Made by a program: the position numbers and the translations under genes. Positions 17,856-27,481 of a stretch of DNA of 64,000 nucleotides are shown in pieces (the stretch's first letter is position 1; each line of letters begins with the position of its first letter). Origin of the DNA: CAZEAP01 sp964510315 (lineage in GTDB: Bacteria; Planctomycetota; Brocadiia; SM23-32); the NCBI GenBank assembly GCA_964510315.1, contig CAZEAP010000019.1:1-64000 (forward strand), read 5' to 3'. The notes below the pieces were generated by a model. It searched no databases. It had not been told where the DNA came from and saw nothing but the letters and a program-made list of their open reading frames with translations.

Positions 17856-17871
17856 AGCAACCGCCGTACCA
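17856..17871 (-). promoter_or_regulatory. Sigma-54 (-24/-12) promoter, sugar transferase unit
   Basis: On the minus strand TGGTACGGCGGTTGCT matches 11 of 12 defined positions of TGGCACG-N4-TTGCW with GG-N10-GC spacing. The start would lie about 25-30 nt before the GTG at 17817. The gap 17872-18192 holds this unit's dyad and no gene. Confidence 0.75.
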
Positions 17872-17995
17872 CAGCCCGTGTCCAGTTTTTGCCGTTTTCC
17901 GCAGTCTGTAAACGCTACACCATAAACGACTTACAACTACCGTCCTTTCCTCGGACCCAGGCCCCCATATCCCGTGTTGGGGTTCTTATGCACGC

Positions 17996-18015
17996 GTGTT
18001 GAGGGCCGGCAACAC
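17996..18015. promoter_or_regulatory. Dyad GTGTT-N10-AACAC, putative PrsR enhancer (sugar transferase unit)
   Basis: A perfect dyad, extendable to CGTGTTG-N8-CAACACG (17995-18016), centred about 134 bp before the sigma-54 promoter at 17871. It has the same arms and spacer as the sites before the other sigma-54 promoters. Confidence 0.6.
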
Positions 18016-18192
18016 GCCGCCCCGCCTGGCAAGCGGCCCCCGCCGCAGTGACCGGTCCGGAGGGAAACCCTCCGCCTCGACGCGCAAGGTAGGGAACGCG
18101 GGGCATGCACAGGGGGGCCGGCGCGGACTTCGGGTCCAGTGGAAACTGCAGGGGGCCCGCCGTGCCGGAGCGGGTCCGGCCACGGGCGCTCC

Positions 18193-19791
18193 TCAGGGGA
18201 GATGCTCCATGACAGGGGGGAAGGCCCGGGACACGAACTCTTTCAGTGAGCCGCGCGCCTCCGCCAGATCGCCGTCCACCGGAGACGTATCCACCCGGAC
18301 CAGCACGTCGGCGGCCTCCGGATCGAGGAGCTTTCGCAAAGCAACCCCGAGCTGGTGGCCCCAGTAGCTGGTGGTCAGCCGGTCGCCGCTCTTGTAGAAG
18401 TACCACGTCAGCTTGCGGCGGTCCCCTCGCGAGAGGATCAGCTCTATGACGGCCAAATGCCTTCCTCCCGAGGGACCGGACAGTCGCACCTGTCGCCGCG
18501 ACCACTCGTCTATCCGCTGGCCGCCGCCGGTCAGGCACTGCTCCGGCGGATGGGTCCTCCGGCGCGTCTGCCGGGAGACCACTACCAGCAGGTTGACCCG
18601 CGGCCCCGCATCGGAGCGGCGATAGGCCCTGGAGAGCACGTTCTTCGTGCCCAGCAACTCGTAGGTCCTCTCCTCCAGCGTGTAGTCCCTCCCCTGCCAC
18701 TGGCCCAACGTGAGGGGAATGCGTCGCATGGCTTCCGCCGAAGCGGTCGGCGCTCGAGGCCAGGCCAGGTACGTGGAGAAAACAGCGGTCGCCGCCAGGA
18801 CCCCGAGCATGGCAACGGAAAGCTTACCGGAGACACGGGCCGCTCCCCCGAGGTACGGCGCCGGGTCGGGGTCGGCGGGCTCCTCCTCCGGAGAGTCGGT
18901 CTCCCCGCCTTCGCGGGACACTCCCCGCCCAATCCCTCCGAGCAGGAGCGATTCGAGCGCGAAGAGCATCAGGAAGGCCACGACGAACAGGAGAAAGCCC
19001 AGCAGATCGTGGAAATACCACTCCTCGGTCACCGCGACGCCGAAGGCGACCGCCGCCAGCACCATCAGCATCACCCGGGTCACATTGGCAAGGAATGAGA
19101 TGGGCACGGCGCAGACAAAGAGCGTGGCCTTCCCCACTTTTCGCAGAGGAGAGATGTAGGCGTAGAGAGCACCGAAGGCGGTAAGGGAGATCATGTACTT
19201 CAGGCCGCTGCATATGTCGTCCACTATGACCGTACCGGTCGGTATGCGGATGTAACTGCCCTCCCGGACGGCCGCCACTCCGGCCAATCCCATAAGGCGG
19301 GTGGTAACCTGGGCGGCCAGGAGCTTCAGCGCGAAGCTGGCCTTCTCCACCAACACGTCAGGCACCGGGACCATGAATGCAAGAAAGCCGAGGGGAAAGA
19401 GAACCTGCCGCAGCATGGGCAGGCCGAACAGCCCGAGCACGATCCCCGCGACGGCACCGATAAGAGCAAAGCCCGACATGAAGCCCACCTGCCAGGCGGT
19501 GCCCAGCAGGTGCAGCGCCAGGGACGGCACCAGCAGGGCCAGCCCCCACGGAGTCGGCTTCACGGGAGTCCGGGCCAGTTCCTTGCGCTTCCGATAGAGC
19601 AGAAACAGGCTGATCGGCGCCACGAGCCACCCATGGCTGTAGTAGCCGTTGGGCTGCTCCCACCGCAAGGTCATCCAATGTGCCGTCCACCAGAAGCACA
19701 GCCCCAGCAGCACCACCACCGCGCCCCAAAACAGCCAGGGGGCCCGGCGGCCGAGCTTGCGGTCGTCGTTTTGGAGTGCCGTATCACCCAC
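18193..19791 (-). CDS. Exosortase fused to an EpsI domain
   Basis: This 532-residue membrane protein is proposed to cleave PEP-CTERM proteins and transfer them to an envelope acceptor. Residues 1-285 form the polytopic exosortase with the catalytic triad: C194 in VDDICSGLKY, R239 in NVTRV and H261 in WYFHDLLGF. Residues from about 320 form an EpsI domain with a further helix, LGQWQGRDYTL and the HPPEQC motif (414-419). EpsI is often a separate gene; here the two are one reading frame. The GTG start overlaps the upstream gene by 8 bp. It is the last gene of the operon beginning at the export lipoprotein. Confidence 0.93.
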   Translation of the reverse strand: MGDTALQNDDRKLGRRAPWLFWGAVVVLLGLCFWWTAHWMTLRWEQPNGYYSHGWLVAPISLFLLYRKRKELARTPVKPTPWGLALLVPSLALHLLGTAWQVGFMSGFALIGAVAGIVLGLFGLPMLRQVLFPLGFLAFMVPVPDVLVEKASFALKLLAAQVTTRLMGLAGVAAVREGSYIRIPTGTVIVDDICSGLKYMISLTAFGALYAYISPLRKVGKATLFVCAVPISFLANVTRVMLMVLAAVAFGVAVTEEWYFHDLLGFLLFVVAFLMLFALESLLLGGIGRGVSREGGETDSPEEEPADPDPAPYLGGAARVSGKLSVAMLGVLAATAVFSTYLAWPRAPTASAEAMRRIPLTLGQWQGRDYTLEERTYELLGTKNVLSRAYRRSDAGPRVNLLVVVSRQTRRRTHPPEQCLTGGGQRIDEWSRRQVRLSGPSGGRHLAVIELILSRGDRRKLTWYFYKSGDRLTTSYWGHQLGVALRKLLDPEAADVLVRVDTSPVDGDLAEARGSLKEFVSRAFPPVMEHLP

Positions 19792-21001
19792 CGCTGAGCT
19801 GCACCTCCGCCGGGGGAACAGGAGTGGTGCACGCGACCGGTGGCGGGAGAAGTTCCAGGTCTCGGTACCGGCCCGGATCGCCCGTCAGGCCGCGCTCGGC
19901 CGCCTTCACGATGTTGAAGCATTCCCGGGCGGTCACGTAATGTAGTCTGTAGCGCGTGCCGTCGTTGTACTCCCTTGCCAGGCAACGGTGAAAGGCGCGC
20001 ATCGGCTCCCCCAGCAGGGCCTCCCAATTCCGCTCGTCGCACCCGTGCGTGTGGACTTTCACGAACACCCACTCCGGCCGGCCTGCCACGCAGACTCGGG
20101 TCTCCAGCCACGCCCGAAAGCGGCGCGGGGAGGGCGGAGCGTGGCCCGCCAGATTGCCATTCTCCAGCCGGGGCAGCAGGGAGAACTTACCCCCGGGCCA
20201 GCGCATACCCAGGGGGCCCTGGACGATGAGCAGGTCTCCGGTCTCGGTTCCGCCCACCCTCACCTCTACGCCATCGTCGTGGGACCGTGGACGGGAGGGA
20301 TCGTCGAAGGCGTAATAGATGGAGTTGATCCTGCGGGTTTGGGTGGCCGAAGGCGCCGAAGGCAGTGTGAAATCGGCAAAGCAGCCGCTCTCCCGCAGAA
20401 CCAGCAACTCATCGGTGACCCCGCACCAGCGGCCGTCCGGACGCGAATTGTCCAGGGCCCAGTTGCCGTGGACGAAGGCAAACCCCGGCTGTCCCGACCC
20501 CATTTCCCGCCCGAGGAGCCCATGGCGGCCAAGCCTCCCCACAAAGGTCTGCAGGTTGCGGCGGAGGCCCTGCGAAGAATCCCGGTCATGGTGCAGGTGT
20601 ACTTCCACCTCCCCGTAGCCCGCCTCTACCAACTGCGCCAACCGCTCCAGGTGCTCCGGGCGATACTGCTCGGAGGGATAGAAGAAGGTGTGTCGGGGAT
20701 GCAGCCCGTCGGCGTCGCGGAACTCCCGGGCCAGCTTCGGATAGCTTTCCAGCCAGTGGCTGATGCGTCGCCGCTGTGCTTCCAGCCCGGCATGGCCCAG
20801 CCCCGGCTCGAAGTGATCGGCCACGCAGAAGAGGATATGGACGGGTCCTTCCCGCGGTTTCCTGCGCTCCCGCCGACCGGCCCAGTCGCCCTTCACGTAG
20901 GCGGGCAGCCAGCGGGAGACATTCCTTTGGCGGCAGCGCCAGAGCAGGGCCCCGGCCAGGGCTGCCACCAACACGCCGGCTGCTGTGAACAGCACTGTCA
21001 T
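19784..21001 (-). CDS. Polysaccharide-deacetylase-like protein, membrane-anchored
   Basis: This 405-residue protein has an N-terminal transmembrane helix (about 3-21) and a soluble domain. Its histidine- and aspartate-rich motifs (CVADHFEPGLG, GEVEVHLHHDRD, FAFVHGNWALDNS, KVHTHGCDERN) have the look of NodB-type carbohydrate esterases, in which D-H-H triads bind the metal. I do not recognise a canonical NodB block, so the family call is tentative. Its ATG overlaps the stop of the preceding glycosyltransferase (ATGA), and its stop overlaps the exosortase start. Deacetylation of GlcNAc residues in the EPS would fit the context. Confidence 0.55.
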   Translation of the reverse strand: MTVLFTAAGVLVAALAGALLWRCRQRNVSRWLPAYVKGDWAGRRERRKPREGPVHILFCVADHFEPGLGHAGLEAQRRRISHWLESYPKLAREFRDADGLHPRHTFFYPSEQYRPEHLERLAQLVEAGYGEVEVHLHHDRDSSQGLRRNLQTFVGRLGRHGLLGREMGSGQPGFAFVHGNWALDNSRPDGRWCGVTDELLVLRESGCFADFTLPSAPSATQTRRINSIYYAFDDPSRPRSHDDGVEVRVGGTETGDLLIVQGPLGMRWPGGKFSLLPRLENGNLAGHAPPSPRRFRAWLETRVCVAGRPEWVFVKVHTHGCDERNWEALLGEPMRAFHRCLAREYNDGTRYRLHYVTARECFNIVKAAERGLTGDPGRYRDLELLPPPVACTTPVPPAEVQLSGG

Positions 21002-22200
21002 CGGGCATCCCTTGCCGGAAAAGGTTCACGTTGGGTGCGTTCCCAGGTAACCTCCTGCGCGCCGAACGCGCCTCGGAGCAGCCCGAGAGCCAGCGCGGCA
21101 TTGATGGCAACGAAGTAGAACGGCAGTCGCAGGGGCCCGACCGGCAGACGCAGCCGCTCCAGCAGCCAGCCAAGCCCCGCCGCGCCGTAGAAAGCCCCCT
21201 GTCCGCCGAGGAGCACTCCCCCGCTGGGCGAGGAGACCAGCACGACGCTGCCTGCCAGAGCGCAGGCCAAAGCCCACGGGCTGAGCCACCTGGCGACCTT
21301 GTGGGACCAGAAAGCGAAGGCGACGAAGCCCTTCCAGGGCAGCAACAATCCGGCGCATCGCCGGAGGGCCTGCCAGTTGCCCGCGCCGATGCGCACGCGC
21401 CGGCGGAACTCTGCCGCCGCCGAGACGGGGGCCTCCTCCACGGCCACCGCCTCCGGGTCGTAGACAACCCGCGCGCCGGAAGCCCGCACCCTCATTGGAA
21501 TGACGAAATCCTCCGTGATAAGGTCGCTTTCCACCCGGGGATACAGTTCCCTGCGCAGGGCGTAGATACCCCCGTTTGCGCCGAGCACCGCGCCGAGGCG
21601 GCTCTCCAGAGTCTTCAGTGCCACCTCGTAACGCCAATAGAGGCCTTCCTGGGAGACGCCGGAGCCGGCCGAGACGAGACGCAGCTCCCCGCAGACCGCC
21701 CCGACGCCGGGATTGTGGAAGTGCCGGACCAGCTTGCGCACTGAGTCCGGCTGGAGCACCGTGTTGGCGTCGGTGAACACGACCACCTCCCCGGCGGCAC
21801 TTTTCACGCAGTCGCTGATCACCGAGACCTTCCCACGCCGCTCGGGGAAGTCCAGCAGTTGCACGCCCCGCTCGGCGTACTCACTGACGATGGCGGCGGT
21901 GCGGTCGGTGCTGCCGTCGGAGCCGACGATTATCTCAAGGCGGTCGGAGGGATAGTCCAGACCCAGGCAGCATTCCAGGGTCCTCCGGATGACTTCCTCT
22001 TCATTATATGCGGCGATGACGATACTGACGGTGGGGAGTCGGGGCGTTACGCTGCGGCGGTCCGAGCGCCGCACAAGGTAGCGGAGGTCCCGGCCGACCT
22101 GGACGAAGGCCGAGAGAATGAAGAGCAGGGCCGGGTAGACCAGGTAGGAGTACGCCGGCAGCGCCAGCCCGGCCACAGCTATCCAGAAAGCGATTTTCAT
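20998..22200 (-). CDS. Family 2 membrane glycosyltransferase
   Basis: 400 residues. An N-terminal helix (FWIAVAGLALPAYSYLVYPA) precedes a GT-A domain with VSIVIAAYNEEEVI, GSDGSTDRT, the DxD-type FTDANT, the acceptor-binding TEDFVIPMRVR and an RRRVRIGAGNW segment. Two or three C-terminal helices follow. Such processive or lipid-linked transferases extend EPS chains. It starts 73 bp after the tyrosine autokinase and overlaps the deacetylase-like gene by 4 bp. The sugar transferred cannot be read from the sequence. Confidence 0.88.
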   Translation of the reverse strand: MKIAFWIAVAGLALPAYSYLVYPALLFILSAFVQVGRDLRYLVRRSDRRSVTPRLPTVSIVIAAYNEEEVIRRTLECCLGLDYPSDRLEIIVGSDGSTDRTAAIVSEYAERGVQLLDFPERRGKVSVISDCVKSAAGEVVVFTDANTVLQPDSVRKLVRHFHNPGVGAVCGELRLVSAGSGVSQEGLYWRYEVALKTLESRLGAVLGANGGIYALRRELYPRVESDLITEDFVIPMRVRASGARVVYDPEAVAVEEAPVSAAAEFRRRVRIGAGNWQALRRCAGLLLPWKGFVAFAFWSHKVARWLSPWALACALAGSVVLVSSPSGGVLLGGQGAFYGAAGLGWLLERLRLPVGPLRLPFYFVAINAALALGLLRGAFGAQEVTWERTQREPFPARDAR

Positions 22201-22273
22201 CTTCAGCCCGCCACGTAGGAGATGCCGAACCGCAGAGGCCTGAGCGGCCGATTGGGCCGGCGCCCGCCGGCCT

Positions 22274-23191
22274 TCACCTTTTGTCCTGCTGCTCGGGTTG
22301 TTCCGACTTTTTCCGGCGCCCTCTGCCGTGATAATAGTCGTAGTAGTAGCTGGGAGTATTGCCGAAGAGCCTGTATATGAAGTTCGGCACGTGGTGTTTC
22401 CGGTGGGTCAATACGCACCCGAGAACCTCGACTTTTGAATCGCGCAGTTCCCCGAGTGCCCTCTTGACGACCTCACGTGGAGTTTTCTCCAACCTGGCGA
22501 CAAGTATTGCGCCGTCGCTGTGCTTGCCGAAGATACGGGCCTCGCTGCTGGCGATCACCGGAGGTGTATCGATCAGAACGTAGGAATAGTGGCGGCGAAG
22601 CTTGCGGAGAAGCTCGGGGCTCCGGCGGGCCAACATACCCGCGCTTCCGTCAAGGCTCTCCCACGGAAAAGCACAGATGACGTCAACGCCGGGGATCTGC
22701 GTCGTGCATATCCTCCCGTCGAGTTCGTTGTCGCTCCGGAGGATCGCGCCCAGTCCGCCGGCCCGCTCCAGCCCGGTGAGCAGGTGGACTGCCGGACCTC
22801 GGACATCCCCGTCCAGCAGGACCGCGGGGCGCGACGCCGTCTCGGCCAGGGCGGCCGCCAGGTTGACCGCGAGGGTTGTCTTCCCTTCCTCGCGGGTTCC
22901 CGAGGTCATGGTGATGACCTGGATCGATCCTTCCTTGGCCGCTATCTTGTCGCGAAGAGCCCGGACCTGTGCGGCTGCTTCGCCCCGCCGGTCGTGGACC
23001 ATCACGACCGACGGATCGGGCGGGCCGGCCCGCCCGGAGAGGCGCTCGATCGGGAAGGGCCGCCCCTCTTCCCCGATGAACTCGTATGCCTGAGCGACCC
23101 GGCCGGAAGCTTCTGAAGGCGACGCCGAGCCAGATTCCTCCGACCGGCCGGATTTATTGAGGGCTCGGGATATCTTGCCGTCCTCGGTCAT
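22274..23191 (-). CDS. EPS tyrosine autokinase (CpsD/CapB-type BY-kinase)
   Basis: This 305-residue cytoplasmic kinase controls EPS chain length and export together with the chain-length protein encoded just before it. It has the BY-kinase P-loop TSGTREEGKTTLAVNLA, Walker A' VLLDGDVRGP and Walker B VLIDTPPV. A tyrosine cluster, YYYDYYHGRGRRKK, lies near the C-terminus and is the likely autophosphorylation site. The ATG at 23191 follows AAAGGA; the frame runs on upstream but overlaps the preceding gene. Kinases of this form are standard parts of exosortase-associated EPS loci. Confidence 0.92.
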   Translation of the reverse strand: MTEDGKISRALNKSGRSEESGSASPSEASGRVAQAYEFIGEEGRPFPIERLSGRAGPPDPSVVMVHDRRGEAAAQVRALRDKIAAKEGSIQVITMTSGTREEGKTTLAVNLAAALAETASRPAVLLDGDVRGPAVHLLTGLERAGGLGAILRSDNELDGRICTTQIPGVDVICAFPWESLDGSAGMLARRSPELLRKLRRHYSYVLIDTPPVIASSEARIFGKHSDGAILVARLEKTPREVVKRALGELRDSKVEVLGCVLTHRKHHVPNFIYRLFGNTPSYYYDYYHGRGRRKKSEQPEQQDKR

Positions 23192-23213
23192 GGTCTGGTG
23201 TTCCTTTGCTGGT

Positions 23214-24827
23214 CTACGGTGACCCGGTGATAGAAGTGGAGACCGCCCGGAACTTCGAGAAGACTTCCAGCATCTTCTGCTTGAGCATCCCGGCATAGAA
23301 GTGTTCGGCCAGCACTGCGCCGACGACGGCCATCAGTATCAGGAGCAACACCGCGCCGGCCGCCTGCAGTCTGCGGCGTCGCTTCCGAGCCGCCTCCTGC
23401 GGGGAGACGATGCGGGGAATGCTGGCCAGCACGGGCACGTCCAGGTATGTGGAGGCGTCCTCCATACTCCGGAACGAACGGTCGGCGAACTCAAAGCCGA
23501 ACATCAGCGCCACGCCCAGGGCCAGTCCACCGACGACGGCGGCGAGCCCCAGCTTTATGCGTTCCAGCCGATAGGGAGAGGTCGGGATCAGCGCCCTGGC
23601 GGCCATTTCGGCTTCCGTGCCGTAGCGGCCGGTCTCCACCTCCAGGCGCGTTCGTGCGGAGACGAGGCTGCGTCGGTACTGCGCGTAGAGTTCGGCCGCC
23701 TCTTCCCGGTCCCGCTGCAGGTCGTTGTAGCGTTTCTCCTCGGCGGCCATCTGCCGCAGTTGCTGCCGGTTGGCCTCCCCGCGCGACCCGATCTCGCTCA
23801 GAGCCGCGGCGTGAGCCCGAATGTCCTGGGCCAGTTCCCTTTTCCTCATCTGCAGTTCCTGGTATTCCGGATTGGCCACCTCGCGTTCGGTGCCGTCAAT
23901 GCGGGCGGGAGTCTCCTCGACCTGCTGCTCCAGTTCCTGGATCTCCCGCTGGATCCGCTTAACGTCGGGATGCTCGTCGGTGAATTTCACCTTCAGGGAG
24001 GTCAACAGTCTGCGCCGCGCCAGAAGCTGGTTTTTCACCTCCACCGCGACGGGGTTTTCCTCGCTGACCACCTCGCCCTTGATGGTTTTCGGGACGTCGG
24101 CGAGCTGTCTGTTCAGCTCTTCCAGTCGACTCTTCGCCTTGGTCAGTTCGAGCTGCTGCGTGGTCTTCTCGGTGCGCAGGGACAAAAGCGAACTCAGGAT
24201 GCTGTCCTTTACGTCGGGGAGGTCGGAGAAGTGTGTCTGCTTGTATTTGCCCAGGTTGGCTTCGGCCTCTCTGAGCTTCCGACGGTACTCGTCGGTGCCG
24301 TCCTTGAGGAACTGAACCGCCGCTCGGCTGTCCGAACGACTGGCCTTCTGGGTGGTCTCTACGTAATTGTCCGCGACGGCGTTGGCGATCTTCGCCGCAA
24401 GTTCCGGTTCGTTGTGCACCGCGGCAATCTCGATCAGGTCGATGCCCCGGCCCCGGGCCCGCGCGTCGATGGAGATGGCGCCGCGGAGCTTGGCGTACAT
24501 GTCCTGCCACTGCTTGGGGGTCTGGAGGCCGGTGTCCATGTTCGTCTGTCGGATGACCCGCTCGAGGTTTTTCCAGGTCAGGATCTCGACCCGCAACGCG
24601 CTTACGGGCACGTTCGCGGAGCTTTTGTTGATCAGGGAACTTGGCGTGCTGCGCAGAACCGCCAGATCCTTCCGCCGCACCAGCGCCGGAGCCCGGTACT
24701 TCGGCGGCACGCTCAGCCACAAAAGGGGCACCAACAACAGCCCGGCCACCGCCGGCAACACCAGCGCCCACTTCCGCCGGAAAATCAGCCGCAGGTAGTC
24801 ACGAACGCTCACAAGGCTTGATTTCAT
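23214..24827 (-). CDS. Polysaccharide chain-length determinant / co-polymerase (Wzz/GNVR family)
   Basis: This 537-residue inner-membrane protein has a transmembrane helix at about 20-36, a long periplasmic region and a second helix pair near 430-450 and 492-510. Coiled-coil stretches (about 155-260 and 300-400; EIQELEQQVEE, YNDLQRDREEA) are typical of the exosortase-associated chain-length proteins. It carries no kinase domain; the partner kinase is the next gene, 22 bp away. The ATG follows AAAGGTGAT. It sets polymer length and links the cytoplasmic kinase to the export lipoprotein. Confidence 0.9.
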   Translation of the reverse strand: MKSSLVSVRDYLRLIFRRKWALVLPAVAGLLLVPLLWLSVPPKYRAPALVRRKDLAVLRSTPSSLINKSSANVPVSALRVEILTWKNLERVIRQTNMDTGLQTPKQWQDMYAKLRGAISIDARARGRGIDLIEIAAVHNEPELAAKIANAVADNYVETTQKASRSDSRAAVQFLKDGTDEYRRKLREAEANLGKYKQTHFSDLPDVKDSILSSLLSLRTEKTTQQLELTKAKSRLEELNRQLADVPKTIKGEVVSEENPVAVEVKNQLLARRRLLTSLKVKFTDEHPDVKRIQREIQELEQQVEETPARIDGTEREVANPEYQELQMRKRELAQDIRAHAAALSEIGSRGEANRQQLRQMAAEEKRYNDLQRDREEAAELYAQYRRSLVSARTRLEVETGRYGTEAEMAARALIPTSPYRLERIKLGLAAVVGGLALGVALMFGFEFADRSFRSMEDASTYLDVPVLASIPRIVSPQEAARKRRRRLQAAGAVLLLILMAVVGAVLAEHFYAGMLKQKMLEVFSKFRAVSTSITGSP

Positions 24828-24914
24828 CTTCCTATCACCTTTCTCTGGAACTCCACCTCGATGCCCAACCGGCCAGTCCTGCCGCCGGGGAAGGGCCCGT
24901 CACCGGAGCCATGC

Positions 24915-26555
24915 CTACCCTCTTGACGCGGCGGTCCCGGAGCGTACCTCTACCCCCGTCCCACACTCCGGGCACGGCACGGTCGGTTCGTTCGGTTTTT
25001 CCACCTTCTCAATTACAGCTCCGCAGTGCTGACAGGTCACACGGACCTGCCGCCGATCCGGCTCCGGTTTTCCCGCCGGCCGGGGAGCGGCTTCTTCGGG
25101 GGACGCCTGTTCGGACGGCTCCTCGGGCGAATTTCTGCTCCATCTCAGCAGACCTCCCAGCTCGCTGTTGAGCCTTCGCAATGCCTCCACCAGCGAGGCG
25201 GCGTCTCCCGACTCCCCCACGGCACAGGCAAATCCAAGCGAGCGGTGGCCCACTTTCAGGGTGCAGGGCCACTGCCCTCCCCGCAGGTAGGTGCCCGGCC
25301 TCATTCGTATGTAGCCCATCGAGGCGACCGCGCGCCTTGACGGTGGCGGCGGCTCAGGGATGGACGGATCGGACGGCTCCGCCACCAGGGCCGCGTATGC
25401 CTCGTTCGGAGTCCGCGCGAGCTTCACCGTCACCTCCAGGCCGTCGCTGGCATAAGAGGCAAGATCCCACTGCTTTTCCTCAGCGGGGAACCGGACCGAC
25501 AGGTCTCCTTCCGTCAAGGCGGCGCACAGGCCATCGATCCCCTCGTAGAAACACTGGGGGCCGTGAGAGGCGCCGCCCTCTTCTGTCGGTTCTTCTGCGT
25601 CCTCGACCACTTCCGGTTCTGCCTCCTCGGCGGCGCAGGAGGCTTCGGGCGGGCAAGCTTCATCGGGTTCCACGGGTTCGTTCGGGCCGTCCCACAATAG
25701 CCCCTGCCCCGGAGCGGCGGGGGCAAGACCCTCCTCGGAGTCCATGTAGTAGCCTTCCATCTCCGAGATAACCTGCTCCACGACCTGCACATTAACTGTC
25801 GGGGCTTCCTCAACGTATGCCTGCAGGAGCGCCTGGTCACAGATGATATTGACCACCCGGGGAATCCCCTTCGATGCCTCGAAGACCTTCCGCCTGGCCC
25901 CCGGGCAAAACAGCTCCGGGTCGGAGGCGCCGCTCAACTCCAGGCGACGCTCAATGTATCTTGAGACTTCCGGTGCCGAGAGACGCCCCAGGTGAAACTT
26001 GAGGGCGATTCTCTGGGTCAGTGCGTTGAGTCGGTCGCTTCGCATGATGCGACGCAGCTCCGGCTGGCCGACCAGGACCACCTGTAGCAGCTTCTCCTCC
26101 GGCGTCTGGAAGTTGCCCAGCAGCCGGATTTCCTCCAGGAGTTCGGTGGAGAGGTCCTGGGCCTCGTCGACCATGAGGACGGGGGTGCGGCCCCTTTGCC
26201 GACACTTCATCAGAAATTCCCGAAGCGCCTTCAACAGGGATGATTTCGATTCGCCCCGCTCAGTCTCCAGGCCGAACTCCGAAGCAACCGTCTCCAGGAA
26301 CTCCAGCGGACTGAGCACGGGATTGACCACCATGGCAACTGCCACGCTCTGTCCCAGTCTCCGGAGGGCGGCGTGGCAGAGCATGGTTTTGCCCGTCCCG
26401 ATCTCGCCGGTGACCAGCGCGAAGCCCTTTTCCTGCTCGACACCGTAGATCAGGCAGGCCAGAGCCTCGCGGTGTTTGGGCGTGGGGACGTAGAATCGCG
26501 GATCCGGGGTGGTGGAGAACGGGTAGGTATTCAGGCCGAAATGCTGCAGGTACAC
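24915..26555 (-). CDS. ExeA-like AAA ATPase of PEP-CTERM loci, with C-terminal zinc ribbon
   Basis: 546 residues. The N-terminal ~280 form an ExeA/MshM-type ATPase: MYLQHFGLNTYPFSTTPDPR, Walker A TGEIGTGKT, Walker B VLMVDEAQDLS and the sensor region QRIALKFHLG. An acidic proline-rich linker follows, then a region that looks like a small sensory or PilZ-like fold (about 370-480), and a four-cysteine zinc ribbon (CQHC...CPEC) at the end. ATPases of this subfamily are regular members of exosortase-linked EPS loci, with a presumed role in secretion. The GTG start has only a weak ribosome site. It lies 22 bp after the export lipoprotein gene. Confidence 0.85.
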   Translation of the reverse strand: MYLQHFGLNTYPFSTTPDPRFYVPTPKHREALACLIYGVEQEKGFALVTGEIGTGKTMLCHAALRRLGQSVAVAMVVNPVLSPLEFLETVASEFGLETERGESKSSLLKALREFLMKCRQRGRTPVLMVDEAQDLSTELLEEIRLLGNFQTPEEKLLQVVLVGQPELRRIMRSDRLNALTQRIALKFHLGRLSAPEVSRYIERRLELSGASDPELFCPGARRKVFEASKGIPRVVNIICDQALLQAYVEEAPTVNVQVVEQVISEMEGYYMDSEEGLAPAAPGQGLLWDGPNEPVEPDEACPPEASCAAEEAEPEVVEDAEEPTEEGGASHGPQCFYEGIDGLCAALTEGDLSVRFPAEEKQWDLASYASDGLEVTVKLARTPNEAYAALVAEPSDPSIPEPPPPSRRAVASMGYIRMRPGTYLRGGQWPCTLKVGHRSLGFACAVGESGDAASLVEALRRLNSELGGLLRWSRNSPEEPSEQASPEEAAPRPAGKPEPDRRQVRVTCQHCGAVIEKVEKPNEPTVPCPECGTGVEVRSGTAASRG

Positions 26556-26577
26556 TTAAACCACTCCATTGATTCTA

Positions 26578-27303
26578 TCAGTCGCTCGCACTCACGGACC
26601 TTGCGGTCCCCATAAGGGACAGCACACCGCGGAAAGGGAACAGCAACTGGTCGATCTGGTAACCGACCCAGGCCAGCCACGTGGGCGGCACGTAAACCAC
26701 GTCGTTTTCGGCGAGAGACACCTCCTGGCGGGTGTCGCCGTCGTATATCAACTCGCCCAGATCGGCCCTGTAGACTTCCGGCTCCTCGGGGTCGCCCCGG
26801 ATCACCTTCACTCGGCCCTCGGCGGCAAACTTCGTCAGTCCCCCGGCCGCGCCGATCGCGTCCGAAAGGGTCTGGGAGCCGGTGTAGGGCTTCTGCCCTT
26901 CGTTGCGCACTTCCCCATACACGTAGAAGTGCTTGCTGCGGTAGTCGGTGACCTTGACCACGAAGGCCGGAGCGTCGTAGTACTTCCGGTAAAGCTCCAC
27001 CAGCTTCTGTTCTATCTGCTTGGTGGTCATCCCGGCCAGGTCCGTCTCCCCCACGTGCGGAAGCGTCACTACGCCGTCCTGGCGCAACTGGGCTCCCCTC
27101 GAAAGGGAGGTCTCGTTGAGGAACTCGATGTGGATCGAATCGGGCGGGTCCACCACGTAGGTGGCGTTCGGGGGCTTCTTGGAAACGGTTTGGATGGAGG
27201 CGATGCGCTTGTTGATGTCCTTCACACGGGGAGAAGCGCATCCGACGCTCACCAGGAAAACCGCCGCCAGAACGGCCAGCACAACTAAGATTCGCCGATG
27301 CAT
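26578..27303 (-). CDS. Polysaccharide export outer-membrane lipoprotein (Wza family)
   Basis: This 241-residue lipoprotein has the signal MHRRILVVLAVLAAVFLVSV and lipobox VSVGC. The poly_export domain (about 45-125; YVVDPPDSIHIEFLN, VTLPHVGETDLAGMT, YDAPAFVVKV) and a SLBB domain (KHFYVYGEVRNEGQKPYTG) follow. It should form the outer-membrane channel for EPS. The ATG at 27303 follows GGAGG and directly precedes the signal peptide, and a frame extending further upstream is ignored. It is the first gene of the seven-gene leftward operon ending with the exosortase, behind a sigma-54 promoter. Confidence 0.93.
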   Translation of the reverse strand: MHRRILVVLAVLAAVFLVSVGCASPRVKDINKRIASIQTVSKKPPNATYVVDPPDSIHIEFLNETSLSRGAQLRQDGVVTLPHVGETDLAGMTTKQIEQKLVELYRKYYDAPAFVVKVTDYRSKHFYVYGEVRNEGQKPYTGSQTLSDAIGAAGGLTKFAAEGRVKVIRGDPEEPEVYRADLGELIYDGDTRQEVSLAENDVVYVPPTWLAWVGYQIDQLLFPFRGVLSLMGTARSVSASD

Positions 27304-27352
27304 CGCATCCTCCAGAAGCAAATGGCATGGACTCGCCCGACCTGCCGGAAAG

Positions 27353-27368
27353 TGCAAACCCCGTGCCG
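27353..27368 (-). promoter_or_regulatory. Sigma-54 (-24/-12) promoter, export/exosortase operon
   Basis: On the minus strand CGGCACGGGGTTTGCA matches 11 of 12 defined positions with GG-N10-GC spacing. The transcript would start about 38 nt before the lipoprotein ATG. The gap 27304-27614 holds this element and its dyad but no gene. Confidence 0.78.
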
Positions 27369-27461
27369 CCGATTCCCTCATCGGCCGCTGCGTCCTGCGC
27401 CCCCACAGGAACCGCTCAGCCCGGAGCGGCGCCCGGCCTATGTATAAAACGCGACACACTC

Positions 27462-27481
27462 GTGTCCGAAAAACCCAACAC
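27462..27481. promoter_or_regulatory. Dyad GTGTC-N10-AACAC, putative PrsR enhancer (export operon)
   Basis: GTGTC and AACAC are separated by 10 bp, centred about 103 bp upstream of the sigma-54 promoter at 27368. An overlapping half-site GACAC lies at 27453-27457. Confidence 0.6.
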